DNA of 64,000 nt from a bacterium (GTDB lineage Bacteria; Desulfobacterota; Binatia; DP-6). Below, in pieces: positions 12,215 to 20,963 of this stretch. The notes under the pieces are model-generated. The model was not told the DNA's origin. It was given only the letters and a program-made list of their open reading frames with translations, and did not search any database. Each line of letters starts with the position of its first letter. Within the stretch, counting starts at the first letter, position 1. A program made the position numbers and the translations under genes. The stretch is from assembly GCA_026129405.1 (NCBI GenBank), contig JAHCID010000006.1, positions 62,001 to 126,000 of the forward strand, written 5' to 3'.

Positions 12215-13900
12215 TCAACCCGGCCGATTTCCACCCTGACGCAGCAGCTCTTCCGCGTGCTCCTGCGCCTCGCGCGTCAGCCGCGCGCCACCCAGCATCC
12301 TCGCCAGCTCCGTCACCCGCTCCGAGTTCGAGAGCGGCTTGGCCGACGAGACCGTGCGTCCCTCCACCACGTCCTTCGCCACCATCACGTGATGCTCCGC
12401 GAAGGCGGCGATCACCGGCAGGTGCGTGACGTTCAGCACCTGGCGGCGACGCCCCAGCTGGCGGAGCTTCTTGCCGATGGTCTCGGCGACGGCCCCGCCG
12501 ACGCCGGCGTCGACCTCGTCGAAGATCAGCGTCGCGCCGTGCTCCTCGGCCGCGGTGAGCGTCTTCAGGGCGAGCATGATGCGCGACAGCTCGCCGCCCG
12601 ACGCCACCTTCGCCAGCGGGCGGAGCTCCTCGCCGCGGTTGGCGGCGAGATAGAACTCGACCTCGTCCCACCCGGTCGGCCACAGGGGCTTGTTCTCGCC
12701 CTCGGTGAAGCGGACCTGGAACCGCGCGCCGTCGAACGAGAGCTGCTTCAGCTCGGCGACGAGCGAGCGCTCGAGCGACATCGCCACGCGCCGCCGCTCG
12801 ACCGACAGCCGTTTCGCCCACTCGCGCGCATCGCGCTCGGCAGCGTCGAGCGTGGCGACCAGCTCGTCGAGCGCCTCGTCGCCGCGCTCGAGCGCCTGGA
12901 GCTCGAGCACGACCTGGTCGCGGCGATGCACCAGCTCGTCGATGCCGACGCCGTACTTGCGCTTGAGACGGCCCAGCTCCGCGAGCCGGTCCTCGACCTG
13001 CTCGAGCCGCGCCGGATCGTGCTGGAGACCGCGCGTGTACTTGCCCAGCGCGGCGCCGGCCTCCTCGAGCTCGGCGAGCGCGCCTTCGACGAGGGTACGC
13101 ACCGGCTCGACGGCCGCATCGACCTTCTCCGCTTCGCGCAGGAAGCCGAGCGCGCGCCCGATGGCGTCGACCGCCGCGCCGTCGTCGGAGTACAGCGTGC
13201 GCTCGGCCGAGCCGGCGAGCATGCCGAGCCGCTCGGCGTGCGCGAGACGCGTGCGCTCCGCCGTGAGCGCCGCCTCTTCCCCGGCCTCCGGGTTCGACTT
13301 CGCCAGCTCCTCGGCCTGGAAGCGCAGCAGCTCGGCGCGCTCGGTGACGGCGGCGCGGCTCTTCTTCGCGTCTTCCAACGCCTGCTTCGCCGCCGTGTAC
13401 GTGGCGTGACGGCGGCGCATCTCCTCGACCGTGCTGGCGAGACCGCCGGCGGCGTCGAGCAGCTCGCGGTGGCTCTCCACCCGGCGCAGCGCCTGGTGCT
13501 CGTCCTGGCCGTAGACGCGGACGAGGTGCGGCGCGAGGTCGCGCAGCAGCGCCAGCGTGCCCATCGAGCCGTTCACGTAGCAGCGCGTGCGGCCTCCGGC
13601 CGCGATCACCCGGCGGATCACGAGGTCGTCGCCGCCGTCCTGGCCGGGGAGCCCGCCGGCCTTCAGGACCTCGCGCGCCGCCTCGGGGACGTCGGTGAAC
13701 AACGCCTCGACGACGGCCTCGTCCTTGCCCGTGCGCACGAGATCCGCGTCGGGACGACCGCCGAGCGCGACGTCGAGCGCCTGGAGCAGGATCGACTTGC
13801 CCGCGCCCGTCTCGCCCGTGACGACGTTGAACCCGGGTTCGAGGATGAGCTCGATCTCGTCGATGATCGCGAGATCAGAGACGCGCAGCGCGCGCAGCAT
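12215..13900 (-). CDS. recN: DNA repair protein RecN
   Basis: 561 residues, full length for this SMC-like ATPase that acts on DNA ends in double-strand-break repair. Walker A GETGAGKS is at residues 29-36. The middle is an extended coiled coil (about 160-360). The C-terminal head has SGGELSRIMLALK (ABC signature, about 435-447) and DEVDAGVGG (Walker B, about 470-478). The ATG at 13900 lies inside the end of nadK (26-base overlap), a nadK-recN arrangement also found in other bacteria. The M23 gene follows 53 bases later. Confidence 0.96.
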   Translation of the reverse strand: MLRALRVSDLAIIDEIELILEPGFNVVTGETGAGKSILLQALDVALGGRPDADLVRTGKDEAVVEALFTDVPEAAREVLKAGGLPGQDGGDDLVIRRVIAAGGRTRCYVNGSMGTLALLRDLAPHLVRVYGQDEHQALRRVESHRELLDAAGGLASTVEEMRRRHATYTAAKQALEDAKKSRAAVTERAELLRFQAEELAKSNPEAGEEAALTAERTRLAHAERLGMLAGSAERTLYSDDGAAVDAIGRALGFLREAEKVDAAVEPVRTLVEGALAELEEAGAALGKYTRGLQHDPARLEQVEDRLAELGRLKRKYGVGIDELVHRRDQVVLELQALERGDEALDELVATLDAAERDAREWAKRLSVERRRVAMSLERSLVAELKQLSFDGARFQVRFTEGENKPLWPTGWDEVEFYLAANRGEELRPLAKVASGGELSRIMLALKTLTAAEEHGATLIFDEVDAGVGGAVAETIGKKLRQLGRRRQVLNVTHLPVIAAFAEHHVMVAKDVVEGRTVSSAKPLSNSERVTELARMLGGARLTREAQEHAEELLRQGGNRPG

Positions 13901-14762
13901 GACCGCCTCCGTGGTTCGTGCCCCAGCCCAGCTTCGAGCGCAGCACGTCGTAGTGGGTGCGATCCGGCGAGCGGATCAGCGACACCGCCGTCCGGGCACG
14001 CCGCACGACGATCGCGTCGCCCCCCTCGAGGGCCATGCCCTCCTGCCCGTCGACCGTGAGCACCACGTCCTGCTGCCGCGGCGCGACCTCCAGGCGAACG
14101 ACCGAGTCGGGCCGCAGGACCATCGGCCGGTTCGTCAGCGTGTGCGGCGAGATCGGCGACACGAGGATGACCTCGACGGTGGGCTCGACGATCGGCCCGC
14201 CGGCCGACAGCGAATACGCCGTCGAGCCGGTCGGCGTCGCGACGATGACGCCGTCGGCGCGGTACTCCGCCAGCGGCAGGCCGTCGACCAGCATCGTGAA
14301 GCGGATGATGCGGGCGCGCGCGCCGTTGGCGATGACGACGTCGTTCAGCGCCCGCCACCGCTGCCGAGGCGCCCCCGGGCGCTCGAGCTCGGCGCGCAGC
14401 ATCATGCGGCGTTCGACTTCGTAGTCGCCGGCGAGCACGCGCTGGAGCATCGGCAGCGCCTCGGCCTCGGCGATCTCGGTGAGATAGCCGAGCTCGCCCA
14501 TGTTGACGCCCAGGATCGGCGTGTGCTGGTCGGCGCGGCGGGCGACCGAGAGGAGCGTCCCGTCGCCGCCCAGCACGACGATGAGGTCCACCCGCTGCGG
14601 GCGGGCGCTCTTCGGGCGCGGCGGCGCTTCCGGCGCGCCCGAGTCGTCGACCACGACGGCGATACGCCGGCGCCGCAGATACGCGTGCAGGCGCTGCGCG
14701 AGACGCACGGCACGGGGCCGGTCGCGCTTCACCACCAGGCCGACGGTCCGGATGCGCCCCAT
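13875..14762 (-). CDS. nadK: NAD kinase
   Basis: 295 residues; phosphorylates NAD+ to NADP+ with ATP in the cytoplasm. The GGDGTLL motif (about residues 65-71) and the LGYLTE segment are the nucleotide-binding signature. The TPTGSTAYSLSAGGPIV block (about 178-194) and the HTLTNRP segment that follows are the second conserved region of the family. ATG at 14762 was chosen because it begins the first beta strand (IRTVGLVVK); the longer open frame upstream is antisense to rarA. It overlaps recN by 26 bases and is divergent from rarA, with 81 bases between the starts. Confidence 0.96.
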   Translation of the reverse strand: MGRIRTVGLVVKRDRPRAVRLAQRLHAYLRRRRIAVVVDDSGAPEAPPRPKSARPQRVDLIVVLGGDGTLLSVARRADQHTPILGVNMGELGYLTEIAEAEALPMLQRVLAGDYEVERRMMLRAELERPGAPRQRWRALNDVVIANGARARIIRFTMLVDGLPLAEYRADGVIVATPTGSTAYSLSAGGPIVEPTVEVILVSPISPHTLTNRPMVLRPDSVVRLEVAPRQQDVVLTVDGQEGMALEGGDAIVVRRARTAVSLIRSPDRTHYDVLRSKLGWGTNHGGGHAARAARL

Positions 14763-14843
14763 CTCCACCCCCAGGCGGGGCGCAGACGTACCACGCACCC
14801 CATGCCTGTTCCAGTCCGAAACCCGCGTGCTACACGAGACGTC

Positions 14844-16196
14844 ATGGCGCAGCAGCCCGAGCTCTTCTCGCGTCCGGATCCCGCGCCCCGGCCTCCCGCC
14901 GCGCATGCCCCGCTCGCCGAGCGGATGCGGCCGCGGACGGTCGCGGAGTTCGTCGGCCAGCGCCACCTGCTCGCGCCGGGTCGCGTCCTGCACGACCTGC
15001 TCGCCGCGGGCACGCTCGAGTCGCTCATCCTCTGGGGCCCGCCCGGGACCGGCAAGACGACGCTCGCGCGCCTGCTCGGGGCAGCCAGCAACGCACCCAC
15101 CGCGTCCTTCTCCGGCGTGCTCCACGGCATCAAGGAGCTGCGCCAGATCATCGACCAGGCCACCGACGAGCTGCGCCGCAGCGGCCGGCCCACCGTGCTG
15201 TTCGTCGACGAGATCCACCGCCTCAACAAGGCGCAGCAGGACGCCTTCCTGCCGCACGTCGAGGCGGGCACCGTCATCCTGATCGGCGCCACCACCGAGA
15301 ACCCGTCCTTCGAGGTGATCCCGGCGCTGCTCTCGCGCAGCCGCGTGCTCGTGCTGGAGCCCCTCGCGGCGGACGACCTGGGCGACCTCGTCGACCGCGC
15401 GCTCGCCGACGCGGAGCGCGGGCTCGGCGGCCAGCGGCTGACGCTCGCGGGTGACGCGCGCGGCTTCCTTCTGGACCACGCCCAGGGCGACGCGCGCGTC
15501 GCGCTCGGCACCCTCGAGGTCGCGGGCCGCATCGCCGCGGGACGCCGCACGCGCACCCTCGACCTCGCGCTCCTCGAAGAGGCCGCGCAGCAGCGCGCGC
15601 TGCGCTACGACAAGGGCGGCGAGGAGCACTACAACGTCGTCTCCGCGTTCATCAAGAGCATGCGCGGCAGCGACCCCGACGCCGCCGTCTACTGGCTCAT
15701 GCGGATGCTCGCTGCGGGCGAGGACCCGCTCTTCGTGGCCCGGCGCATGGTGATCTTCGCGGCCGAGGACGTCGGCAACGCCGAGCCGCAGGCGCTCGCG
15801 CTCGCGCTCGCCGCGAAGGACGCCGTCCACTTCGTCGGCCTGCCCGAGGGCCGCATCCCGCTCGCGCAGGCGGCGACCTACCTCGCCACCTGCCCCAAAT
15901 CGAACGCCGCCTACGTGGCCATGAACGCCGCCGCCGCGGAGGTCGAACGCAGCGGTGCCTTGCCCGTGCCCATGCATCTCCGCAACGCGCCGACGCCGCT
16001 CATGAAGGGGCTCGGCTACGGCGCGGGCTACCAGTACGCCCACGACCAGCCGGATGCGGTCGCCGAGCAGGGCCACCTGCCCGAGGCGCTGGGCGAGGCC
16101 CAGTACTACGAGCCCACGGACCGTGGACACGAACGCGTCATCGCCGAACGGCTCGCCATCTGGCGCGCCGCCCGGCGCGGCAACCCGCCGCGCTGA
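14844..16196 (+). CDS. rarA: Replication-associated recombination protein A (MgsA/RarA AAA ATPase)
   Basis: 450 residues. AAA+ ATPase that acts at stalled replication forks. Walker A GPPGTGKT is at residues 65-72 and Walker B VDEIHRLNKAQQDAFLP starts near 120. Sensor-1 GATTENPSFEV and the sensor-2 region follow, and the C-terminal tetramerisation domain contains YWLMRMLAAGEDP and AEDVGNA, typical of RarA. The N-terminal 20 residues (LFSRPDPAP) resemble the short SSB/clamp-binding tail of the family. ATG at 14844 gives the standard length. It is convergent with truA; 109 bases separate the two stops, with no clear terminator hairpin. Confidence 0.95.
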   Translation: MAQQPELFSRPDPAPRPPAAHAPLAERMRPRTVAEFVGQRHLLAPGRVLHDLLAAGTLESLILWGPPGTGKTTLARLLGAASNAPTASFSGVLHGIKELRQIIDQATDELRRSGRPTVLFVDEIHRLNKAQQDAFLPHVEAGTVILIGATTENPSFEVIPALLSRSRVLVLEPLAADDLGDLVDRALADAERGLGGQRLTLAGDARGFLLDHAQGDARVALGTLEVAGRIAAGRRTRTLDLALLEEAAQQRALRYDKGGEEHYNVVSAFIKSMRGSDPDAAVYWLMRMLAAGEDPLFVARRMVIFAAEDVGNAEPQALALALAAKDAVHFVGLPEGRIPLAQAATYLATCPKSNAAYVAMNAAAAEVERSGALPVPMHLRNAPTPLMKGLGYGAGYQYAHDQPDAVAEQGHLPEALGEAQYYEPTDRGHERVIAERLAIWRAARRGNPPR

Positions 16197-16305
16197 CCGC
16201 CACCACACCACCACCGCGTTCCACGCGAGCAAGCCCGGTGCCAGCGCCGAGCGCCCGCAACTCGGGGGATACCGTGCGCGGGACTGCACGCGCCTGAACG
16301 CGGTG

Positions 16306-17067
16306 TCAGCCGGTTGACCCTCGGGGACCGTAGCGCACCGCCGCGAGGACGAGTCCCTCGGGCGGGCACGTCTGCCCGGCGCGGGTCCGATCGCGCGCTG
16401 CGAGCAGGGCCGGCATGGCCGTCGCCGGCCGCTCGCCGAGCCCGATCTCGACGAGCGTCCCGACCACGTTGCGCACCATGTGCTTCAGGAAAGCGGTGGC
16501 CTCGATGCGCAGGAGGAGAATCGGCCCCTCGTCGACGAATCGGCATGCGAGCACGCGACGCACCGTCGACTGGACCGGCGCCGCGGGATCGGCGCCGCAG
16601 AAGGTCGCGAAGTCGTGCTCGCCGACGAGCTCCGCCGCCGCCGCCGCCATCGCCGCGACGTCGAGCGGGCGCGGATAGTGCCAGCACCAGCGTCGCCAGA
16701 ACACCGACGGCGCGGACTCGCGCCAGATGCGGTACTCGTACACGCGGCTGCTGGCGTCGCGCCGCGGGTCGAACGCGTCGTCGACCAGGGTCACCTCGCG
16801 GATCGCGACGTCGTCGGGCGTGAGCGCGTTCAGGCTGCGCGACAGACGGCGGAGGTCGGGCGGCGCCGTGGTGATCGCGGCGGCGGCCACCTGGCCCCAC
16901 GCGTGCACGCCCGCGTCGGTGCGCCCCGCACCGCGAACCCGCACCCGCTCGCGCAGCGCCGTGTGCAGGGCCTGCTCGAGCACGCCCTGCACCGTCGGGC
17001 CGTCGGGTTGCAGCTGCCACCCGAGGTACCGGGTGCCCTCGTACTCCACGAGCAGGCGCAGCTGCAT
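16306..17067 (-). CDS. truA: tRNA pseudouridine(38-40) synthase
   Basis: 253 residues. Converts uridines 38-40 of the tRNA anticodon arm to pseudouridine. Catalytic Asp51 lies in GAGRTDAGVHA. EYEGTRYLGWQ near the N-terminus, RVYEYRI and the C-terminal HMVRNVVGTLVEIGLGE block are family markers. ATG at 17067 starts the first strand. It lies 11 bases downstream of the usg stop and is the last gene of the leuA-leuB-usg-truA run. The usg-truA adjacency is also seen in gammaproteobacteria, which supports both calls. Confidence 0.96.
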   Translation of the reverse strand: MQLRLLVEYEGTRYLGWQLQPDGPTVQGVLEQALHTALRERVRVRGAGRTDAGVHAWGQVAAAAITTAPPDLRRLSRSLNALTPDDVAIREVTLVDDAFDPRRDASSRVYEYRIWRESAPSVFWRRWCWHYPRPLDVAAMAAAAAELVGEHDFATFCGADPAAPVQSTVRRVLACRFVDEGPILLLRIEATAFLKHMVRNVVGTLVEIGLGERPATAMPALLAARDRTRAGQTCPPEGLVLAAVRYGPRGSTG

Positions 17068-17078
17068 CGCTGCGCCGG

Positions 17079-18098
17079 TCAGCGGTGATCGCGGACGAGG
17101 ATCTCGGCGATCTGGACCGCGTTGAGGGCGCTGCCCTTGCCCACGTTGTCGATCGCGATCCAACACGCGAGTCCGTGCTCGACCGTGGGATCGATGCGCA
17201 CGCGGCCGACGTGGGTGGCGCCGGTGCCGATGACGTCGGCCGGCGTGGGGTACGGATCGGCATCGCCCCGGTGCAGCACGATGCCGCGCGCGTCGCGCAG
17301 CAGCGCTGCGGCGGCGTCGGGCGGCAGCGCGCGCTCCGTCTCGATGGTGCAGTCGATGCCGGTGCCGAAGAAGGTCGGCACGCGCGCCGCGCCGACGTGG
17401 AGCCGCAGCGCGGGCTGCTCCAGCACGCGACGCACCTCGGCCAGGACCTGCACCTCGTGCGTCGTCGCACCGCCCGGCTCGAGCGCGCCGACCTGCGGCA
17501 CGACGTTGAACGCGAGGTTGTGCACGAGCTTGTTGCGGCGGCTGCCCCGGCCGCTCAGCAACGCCGCCGACTGGCGCGCGAGCGCGTCGAGTGCCCGCCG
17601 GCCGCGCGGCGCGATGCTCTGGTAGGTGATGGCGGTCACGCGGCGCAGGCCGGCTTCGGCGAGGATCGGCGCCAGCACCACCGCGAGCCCGATCGCCGTG
17701 CTGCTCGGGCTGGCGACGATACCCTGCTCGCGCCACGCCGCGATCGCCGGCGCGTTCACCTCGGGCACCACGAGCGGAATGTGCGGGTCGAAGCGGAAGC
17801 GGCTCGAGGTGTCGATCACCGCCGCACCGGCGGCCGTCGCGGCGGCCGCCCACTCGCCCGCCAGCGCCGGCCCCCCGGAGAAGATCGCGACGTCGACGTC
17901 CTCGAACGCCTCCGCACGCACGAGGTCGACGCGTCCGCTTCGCTCGCCCTCCTCGAAGGGCGCACCGGCCGTGCGGGGCGAGCCCAGCAGGCGCAGCGCG
18001 CGCATGGGGAACTGGCGCTCGTCGAGGAGCCGAACGACCTCGCGGCCGGCGAGGCCCGCCGCGCCGAGAACCGCGACCGTGAGTGCGTCGTCGGCCAT
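17079..18098 (-). CDS. usg: Aspartate-semialdehyde dehydrogenase paralogue of USG-1 type, catalytic residues absent
   Basis: 339 residues with the full fold of aspartate-semialdehyde dehydrogenase: the N-terminal NADP-binding GAAGLAGREVVRLL and the C-terminal dimerisation domain. Two catalytic residues are replaced. The active-site Cys of the family motif N-P-N-C-S-T is Ser133 here (local sequence ASPSSTA), and the acid/base His of the F-x-G-H motif is Thr246 (FFGTG). The sequence therefore matches the Usg-like pseudoenzyme group rather than active Asd. Its place between leuB and truA fits both asd and usg gene orders of proteobacteria. A real asd must be elsewhere if lysine/threonine are made. 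Function of Usg-type proteins is not established. The start ATG is 4 bases after the leuB stop. Confidence 0.82.
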   Translation of the reverse strand: MADDALTVAVLGAAGLAGREVVRLLDERQFPMRALRLLGSPRTAGAPFEEGERSGRVDLVRAEAFEDVDVAIFSGGPALAGEWAAAATAAGAAVIDTSSRFRFDPHIPLVVPEVNAPAIAAWREQGIVASPSSTAIGLAVVLAPILAEAGLRRVTAITYQSIAPRGRRALDALARQSAALLSGRGSRRNKLVHNLAFNVVPQVGALEPGGATTHEVQVLAEVRRVLEQPALRLHVGAARVPTFFGTGIDCTIETERALPPDAAAALLRDARGIVLHRGDADPYPTPADVIGTGATHVGRVRIDPTVEHGLACWIAIDNVGKGSALNAVQIAEILVRDHR

Positions 18099-18102
18099 GG
18101 TG

Positions 18103-19203
18103 CTACCGCACCAGCCGATCGCGCACGAGCTTGCCCATCGCGCGGCAGCCGATCGTCGTCTCGCCGGCCTGCGCCAGGTCGGCCGTGCGATGGCCCTCGT
18201 CGAGCACGGCGGCGACGGCGGCCTCGATGGCGGCCGCAGCCGGTGCGCAGCCCAGCGAGTAGCGGCAGAGCATCGCCGCGGACAGGATCGCCGCGAGCGG
18301 ATTCGCACGGTCCTGCCCGGCGATGTCGGGCGCCGACCCGTGGATCGGCTCGTAGAGCCCCGCGCAGCGCGTGCCGGGCGTCGGCGCGCCCGCGAGCGAC
18401 GCCGACGGCAGCATGCCCATCGAGCCCGCCAGCATCGACGCCTCGTCGGTGAGGATGTCGCCGAAGAGGTTCTCCGTGGCGATGACGTCGAAGTCCTTCG
18501 GGCGACGGATGAGATGCATCGCCATGGCGTCGACCAGGACGTGCTCGAACTGCACGTCGGGGTAGTCGCGCGACACCTCCGTCGCGACCTCGCGCCACAG
18601 GCGCGACGACGAGAGCACGTTGGCCTTGTCGACCGACGTCAGCTTCTTCCGCCGCTGGCGCGCGAGCGCGAAGGACGCGTGCATGAGGCGCGCGACCTCG
18701 CCCTCGCCGTAGATCATGGTGTCGACCGCCTCGCGGTTGGGCGCCTCGCCGCGGCGCTCGCTCGGCTTGCCGAAGTAGACGCCACCCGTCAGCTCGCGCA
18801 CGACTACGAGGTCGACGCCGTCGAGCGTCTCGGGCTTGAGCGTCGAGGACTCGACGAGCGCGGGCACCGTCCACACGGGGCGGAGGTTGGCGTAGACGTT
18901 GAGGCCCTTGCGCAGCCCGAGGAGCGCCTGCTCCGGCCGAACCTTCGCCTTCGGGTCGTCCCACTTCGGGCCGCCGACGGCGCCGAGGAGGACGGCGTCG
19001 GCCTGCCGGGCGCGGGCGAGCTCCGCAGCGGGGAGCGGCTCGCCGGTGGCGTCGATCGCGGCGCCGCCCACGACGCCCGGATCGAACCTCAGCGAGAAGT
19101 CGTGGCGCGGCGCCACCAGCTCGAGCACGGCCTGCGCCTCGGCCGTCACCTCCGGTCCGATGCCGTCCCCGGGAAAGACTGCGATGGTCGCCTTCGTGCT
19201 CAC
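18103..19203 (-). CDS. leuB: 3-isopropylmalate dehydrogenase
   Basis: 366 residues. Oxidative decarboxylation of 3-isopropylmalate with NAD+, third leucine-specific step. FPGDGIGPEVTAEA at the N-terminus, the LLGAVGGPKWD loop, the substrate-binding RELTGGVYFGKP (about residues 132-143) and the metal-binding GSAPDIAGQDRANPLA near 290 are visible. GTG at 19203 overlaps the leuA stop codon (GTGA), giving tight translational coupling. usg follows 4 bases later. Confidence 0.97.
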   Translation of the reverse strand: MSTKATIAVFPGDGIGPEVTAEAQAVLELVAPRHDFSLRFDPGVVGGAAIDATGEPLPAAELARARQADAVLLGAVGGPKWDDPKAKVRPEQALLGLRKGLNVYANLRPVWTVPALVESSTLKPETLDGVDLVVVRELTGGVYFGKPSERRGEAPNREAVDTMIYGEGEVARLMHASFALARQRRKKLTSVDKANVLSSSRLWREVATEVSRDYPDVQFEHVLVDAMAMHLIRRPKDFDVIATENLFGDILTDEASMLAGSMGMLPSASLAGAPTPGTRCAGLYEPIHGSAPDIAGQDRANPLAAILSAAMLCRYSLGCAPAAAAIEAAVAAVLDEGHRTADLAQAGETTIGCRAMGKLVRDRLVR

Positions 19204-20753
19204 GGACCCACCTCGACCTGCGGATGCAGCTGGCGGTGCAGACGCCGGTACTCCAGCTTGTTCAGCGCGTTCAGATAGGCCAGCGCGCTGGCCTGGATGA
19301 TGTCGGTGTGGCTACCCTGCCCGGTGACGGTGACGCCGTCCTCGGTGAGGAGGCAGCTCACCTCGCCCAGCGCGTCGGTGCCGCCGGTGATCGCCTTCAC
19401 GGCGTAGCGGTCGAGGCGCGGGTGCTGCCCGGTGAGGTCGCCGATCACCTTGAAGCAGGCGTCGACCATGCCGTCGCCGGCGCCCGAGCCGGTGACCTCG
19501 TCGCCGTCGATCCTGAGCTTCACGGTCGCGTAGGGAACGGCCATGCTCGACGAGGTGACGTTCAGGTACACCAGCTCGTAGCGATCGCGGATGCCGGGGT
19601 GGCGCACCGACTCCTGCGCGACGAGGGCGATGATGTCCTCGTCGTAGACCGTCTTCTTCGCGTCGGCGAGCGCCTTGAAGGCGTCGAACAGGCGGTTCAT
19701 GTCGACCGACGTCGTGTCGAGCCCCAGCTCGCGGATGCGGTTCACCAGCGCGTGGCGGCCCGAGTGCTTGCCCAGGACCAGGCGATTCGAGCTCAGCCCG
19801 ACGTCTTCGGGATTCATGATCTCGTAGTTCTGCCGGTACTTGAGGACGCCGTCCTGGTGGATGCCGGCCTCGTGGGCGAAGGCGTTCTCGCCGACGATGG
19901 CCTTGTTCACCTGCACGGCGAGGCCCGTGATCTGCGTCACCAGGCGGCTCGTCGGGTAGATCTCCTGCGACACGATGCCGGTGTCGACGCCGAAGTGCGG
20001 GCCGCGCGTGCGCATGGCCATCACGACCTCTTCCATGGCGGTGTTACCGGCGCGCTCGCCGATGCCGTTGACGGTGCACTCGATCTGGCGGCAGCCGTTC
20101 TCGACCGCCGACAGCGAGTTGGCGGTCGCCAGCCCGAGGTCGTTGTGGCAGTGCGCGCTCCAGATCACCTCGTCGGCGCCCGGCACCCGCTCGCGCAGCA
20201 TGCGGAACAGCTCCCCGTACTCGTGGGGCATGGCGTAGCCGGTGGTGTCGGGGACGTTGATGACGCGGGCCCCGGCCTCGATGACGGCCGTGAAGACCTC
20301 GACGAGATAATCGAGATCGCTGCGCGAGGCGTCCTCGGCGGAGAACTCGACGTAGTCGAGATGCTGCTTCGCGCGGGTGATGGCCCAGACGGCGGCGTCA
20401 CGCACGTCCTGCCGGCTCATCATGAGCTTGTGCTTCAGGTGGATGTCGGAGGTGGCGATGAAGATGTGGATCCCCGGGTTCTTGGCCTTCTCGACGGCGG
20501 CGATGGCGCGGTCGATGTCCTGCTCCCGGGTCCGCGCCAGCGACAGCACGATCGGCTTCGTGACTGCGGAGGCGACGCGCCGGACGGCTTCGAAGTCGCC
20601 GTCGGACGAGGCGGCGAAGCCGGCCTCGATGACGTCGACGCCCAGCCGCTCGAGCTGGCGCGCGATCGCCACCTTCTCCTCCATGTTCATGGTGGCGCCC
20701 GGCGATTGCTCGCCGTCGCGCAGCGTCGTGTCGAAGATCTGTACTCGGTCCAT
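19200..20753 (-). CDS. leuA: 2-isopropylmalate synthase
   Basis: 517 residues from the ATG at 20753, the standard bacterial LeuA1 length. Condenses acetyl-CoA with 2-oxoisovalerate, the first committed leucine step. FDTTLRDGEQSPGATM begins the TIM barrel with its metal ligands, SAHCHNDLGLATANSL (about residues 198-213) carries the HxH metal site, and the C-terminal 130 residues form the leucine-binding regulatory domain (GDEVTGSGAGDGMVDACF). An AAGGGAG Shine-Dalgarno lies 8 bases before this ATG, so it is preferred over the in-frame GTG at 20789. Upstream lie a Leu/Val-rich leader peptide and a terminator-like hairpin, indicating attenuation control as well as likely feedback inhibition. Confidence 0.97.
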   Translation of the reverse strand: MDRVQIFDTTLRDGEQSPGATMNMEEKVAIARQLERLGVDVIEAGFAASSDGDFEAVRRVASAVTKPIVLSLARTREQDIDRAIAAVEKAKNPGIHIFIATSDIHLKHKLMMSRQDVRDAAVWAITRAKQHLDYVEFSAEDASRSDLDYLVEVFTAVIEAGARVINVPDTTGYAMPHEYGELFRMLRERVPGADEVIWSAHCHNDLGLATANSLSAVENGCRQIECTVNGIGERAGNTAMEEVVMAMRTRGPHFGVDTGIVSQEIYPTSRLVTQITGLAVQVNKAIVGENAFAHEAGIHQDGVLKYRQNYEIMNPEDVGLSSNRLVLGKHSGRHALVNRIRELGLDTTSVDMNRLFDAFKALADAKKTVYDEDIIALVAQESVRHPGIRDRYELVYLNVTSSSMAVPYATVKLRIDGDEVTGSGAGDGMVDACFKVIGDLTGQHPRLDRYAVKAITGGTDALGEVSCLLTEDGVTVTGQGSHTDIIQASALAYLNALNKLEYRRLHRQLHPQVEVGP

Positions 20754-20800
20754 CGGGGGTCTCCCTTCCGCCACCTTCGGGTCAACCACCCAGGGCCCAG

Positions 20801-20838
20801 AAACAGAAATGCCACGGAGCGGATGACCCGCCCGTGGC
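20801..20838 (-). terminator. Attenuator-type hairpin between the leucine leader peptide and leuA
   Basis: On the minus strand GCCACGG (20838-20832) pairs with CCGTGGC (20817-20811), and an inner GCGG/CCGC pair (20831-20828 with 20822-20819) extends the stem to 11 bp with one bulged base. The run ATTTCTGTTT follows directly (20810-20801). This is the geometry of an intrinsic terminator, placed 26 bases after the leader stop and 48 bases before the leuA start. Confidence 0.75.
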
Positions 20839-20863
20839 TTTGCGACGTTTCGGTCCCTGCGTC

Positions 20864-20950
20864 TCAGACCACGACGTCGGCCACGGACGGGCTCGTAAGG
20901 AGGAGCTCGCCGAGCAGGGCCGCATCGAGGAGGAGAAACGCACGGGACAT
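20864..20950 (-). CDS. leuL: leu operon leader (attenuator) peptide, Leu/Val-codon rich
   Basis: A 28-codon frame starting ATG at 20950 and ending TGA at 20866-20864. Residues 6-8 are Leu-Leu-Leu, 12-13 Leu-Leu, 16-18 Leu-Leu-Leu and 26-28 Val-Val-Val just before the stop: 8 Leu and 4 Val of 28. It starts 14 bases after the pssA stop, is followed by a terminator-like hairpin and then by leuA. That order is what ribosome-mediated attenuation requires: ribosomes stalling on scarce Leu (or Val) tRNA would prevent terminator formation and let leuA-leuB-usg-truA be transcribed. The Shine-Dalgarno is weak (GACGGA). The antiterminator pairing was not computed. Symbol is by analogy of role, not homology. 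Confidence 0.8.
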   Translation of the reverse strand: MSRAFLLLDAALLGELLLTSPSVADVVV

Positions 20951-20963
20951 TCCGTCGTCGGGC

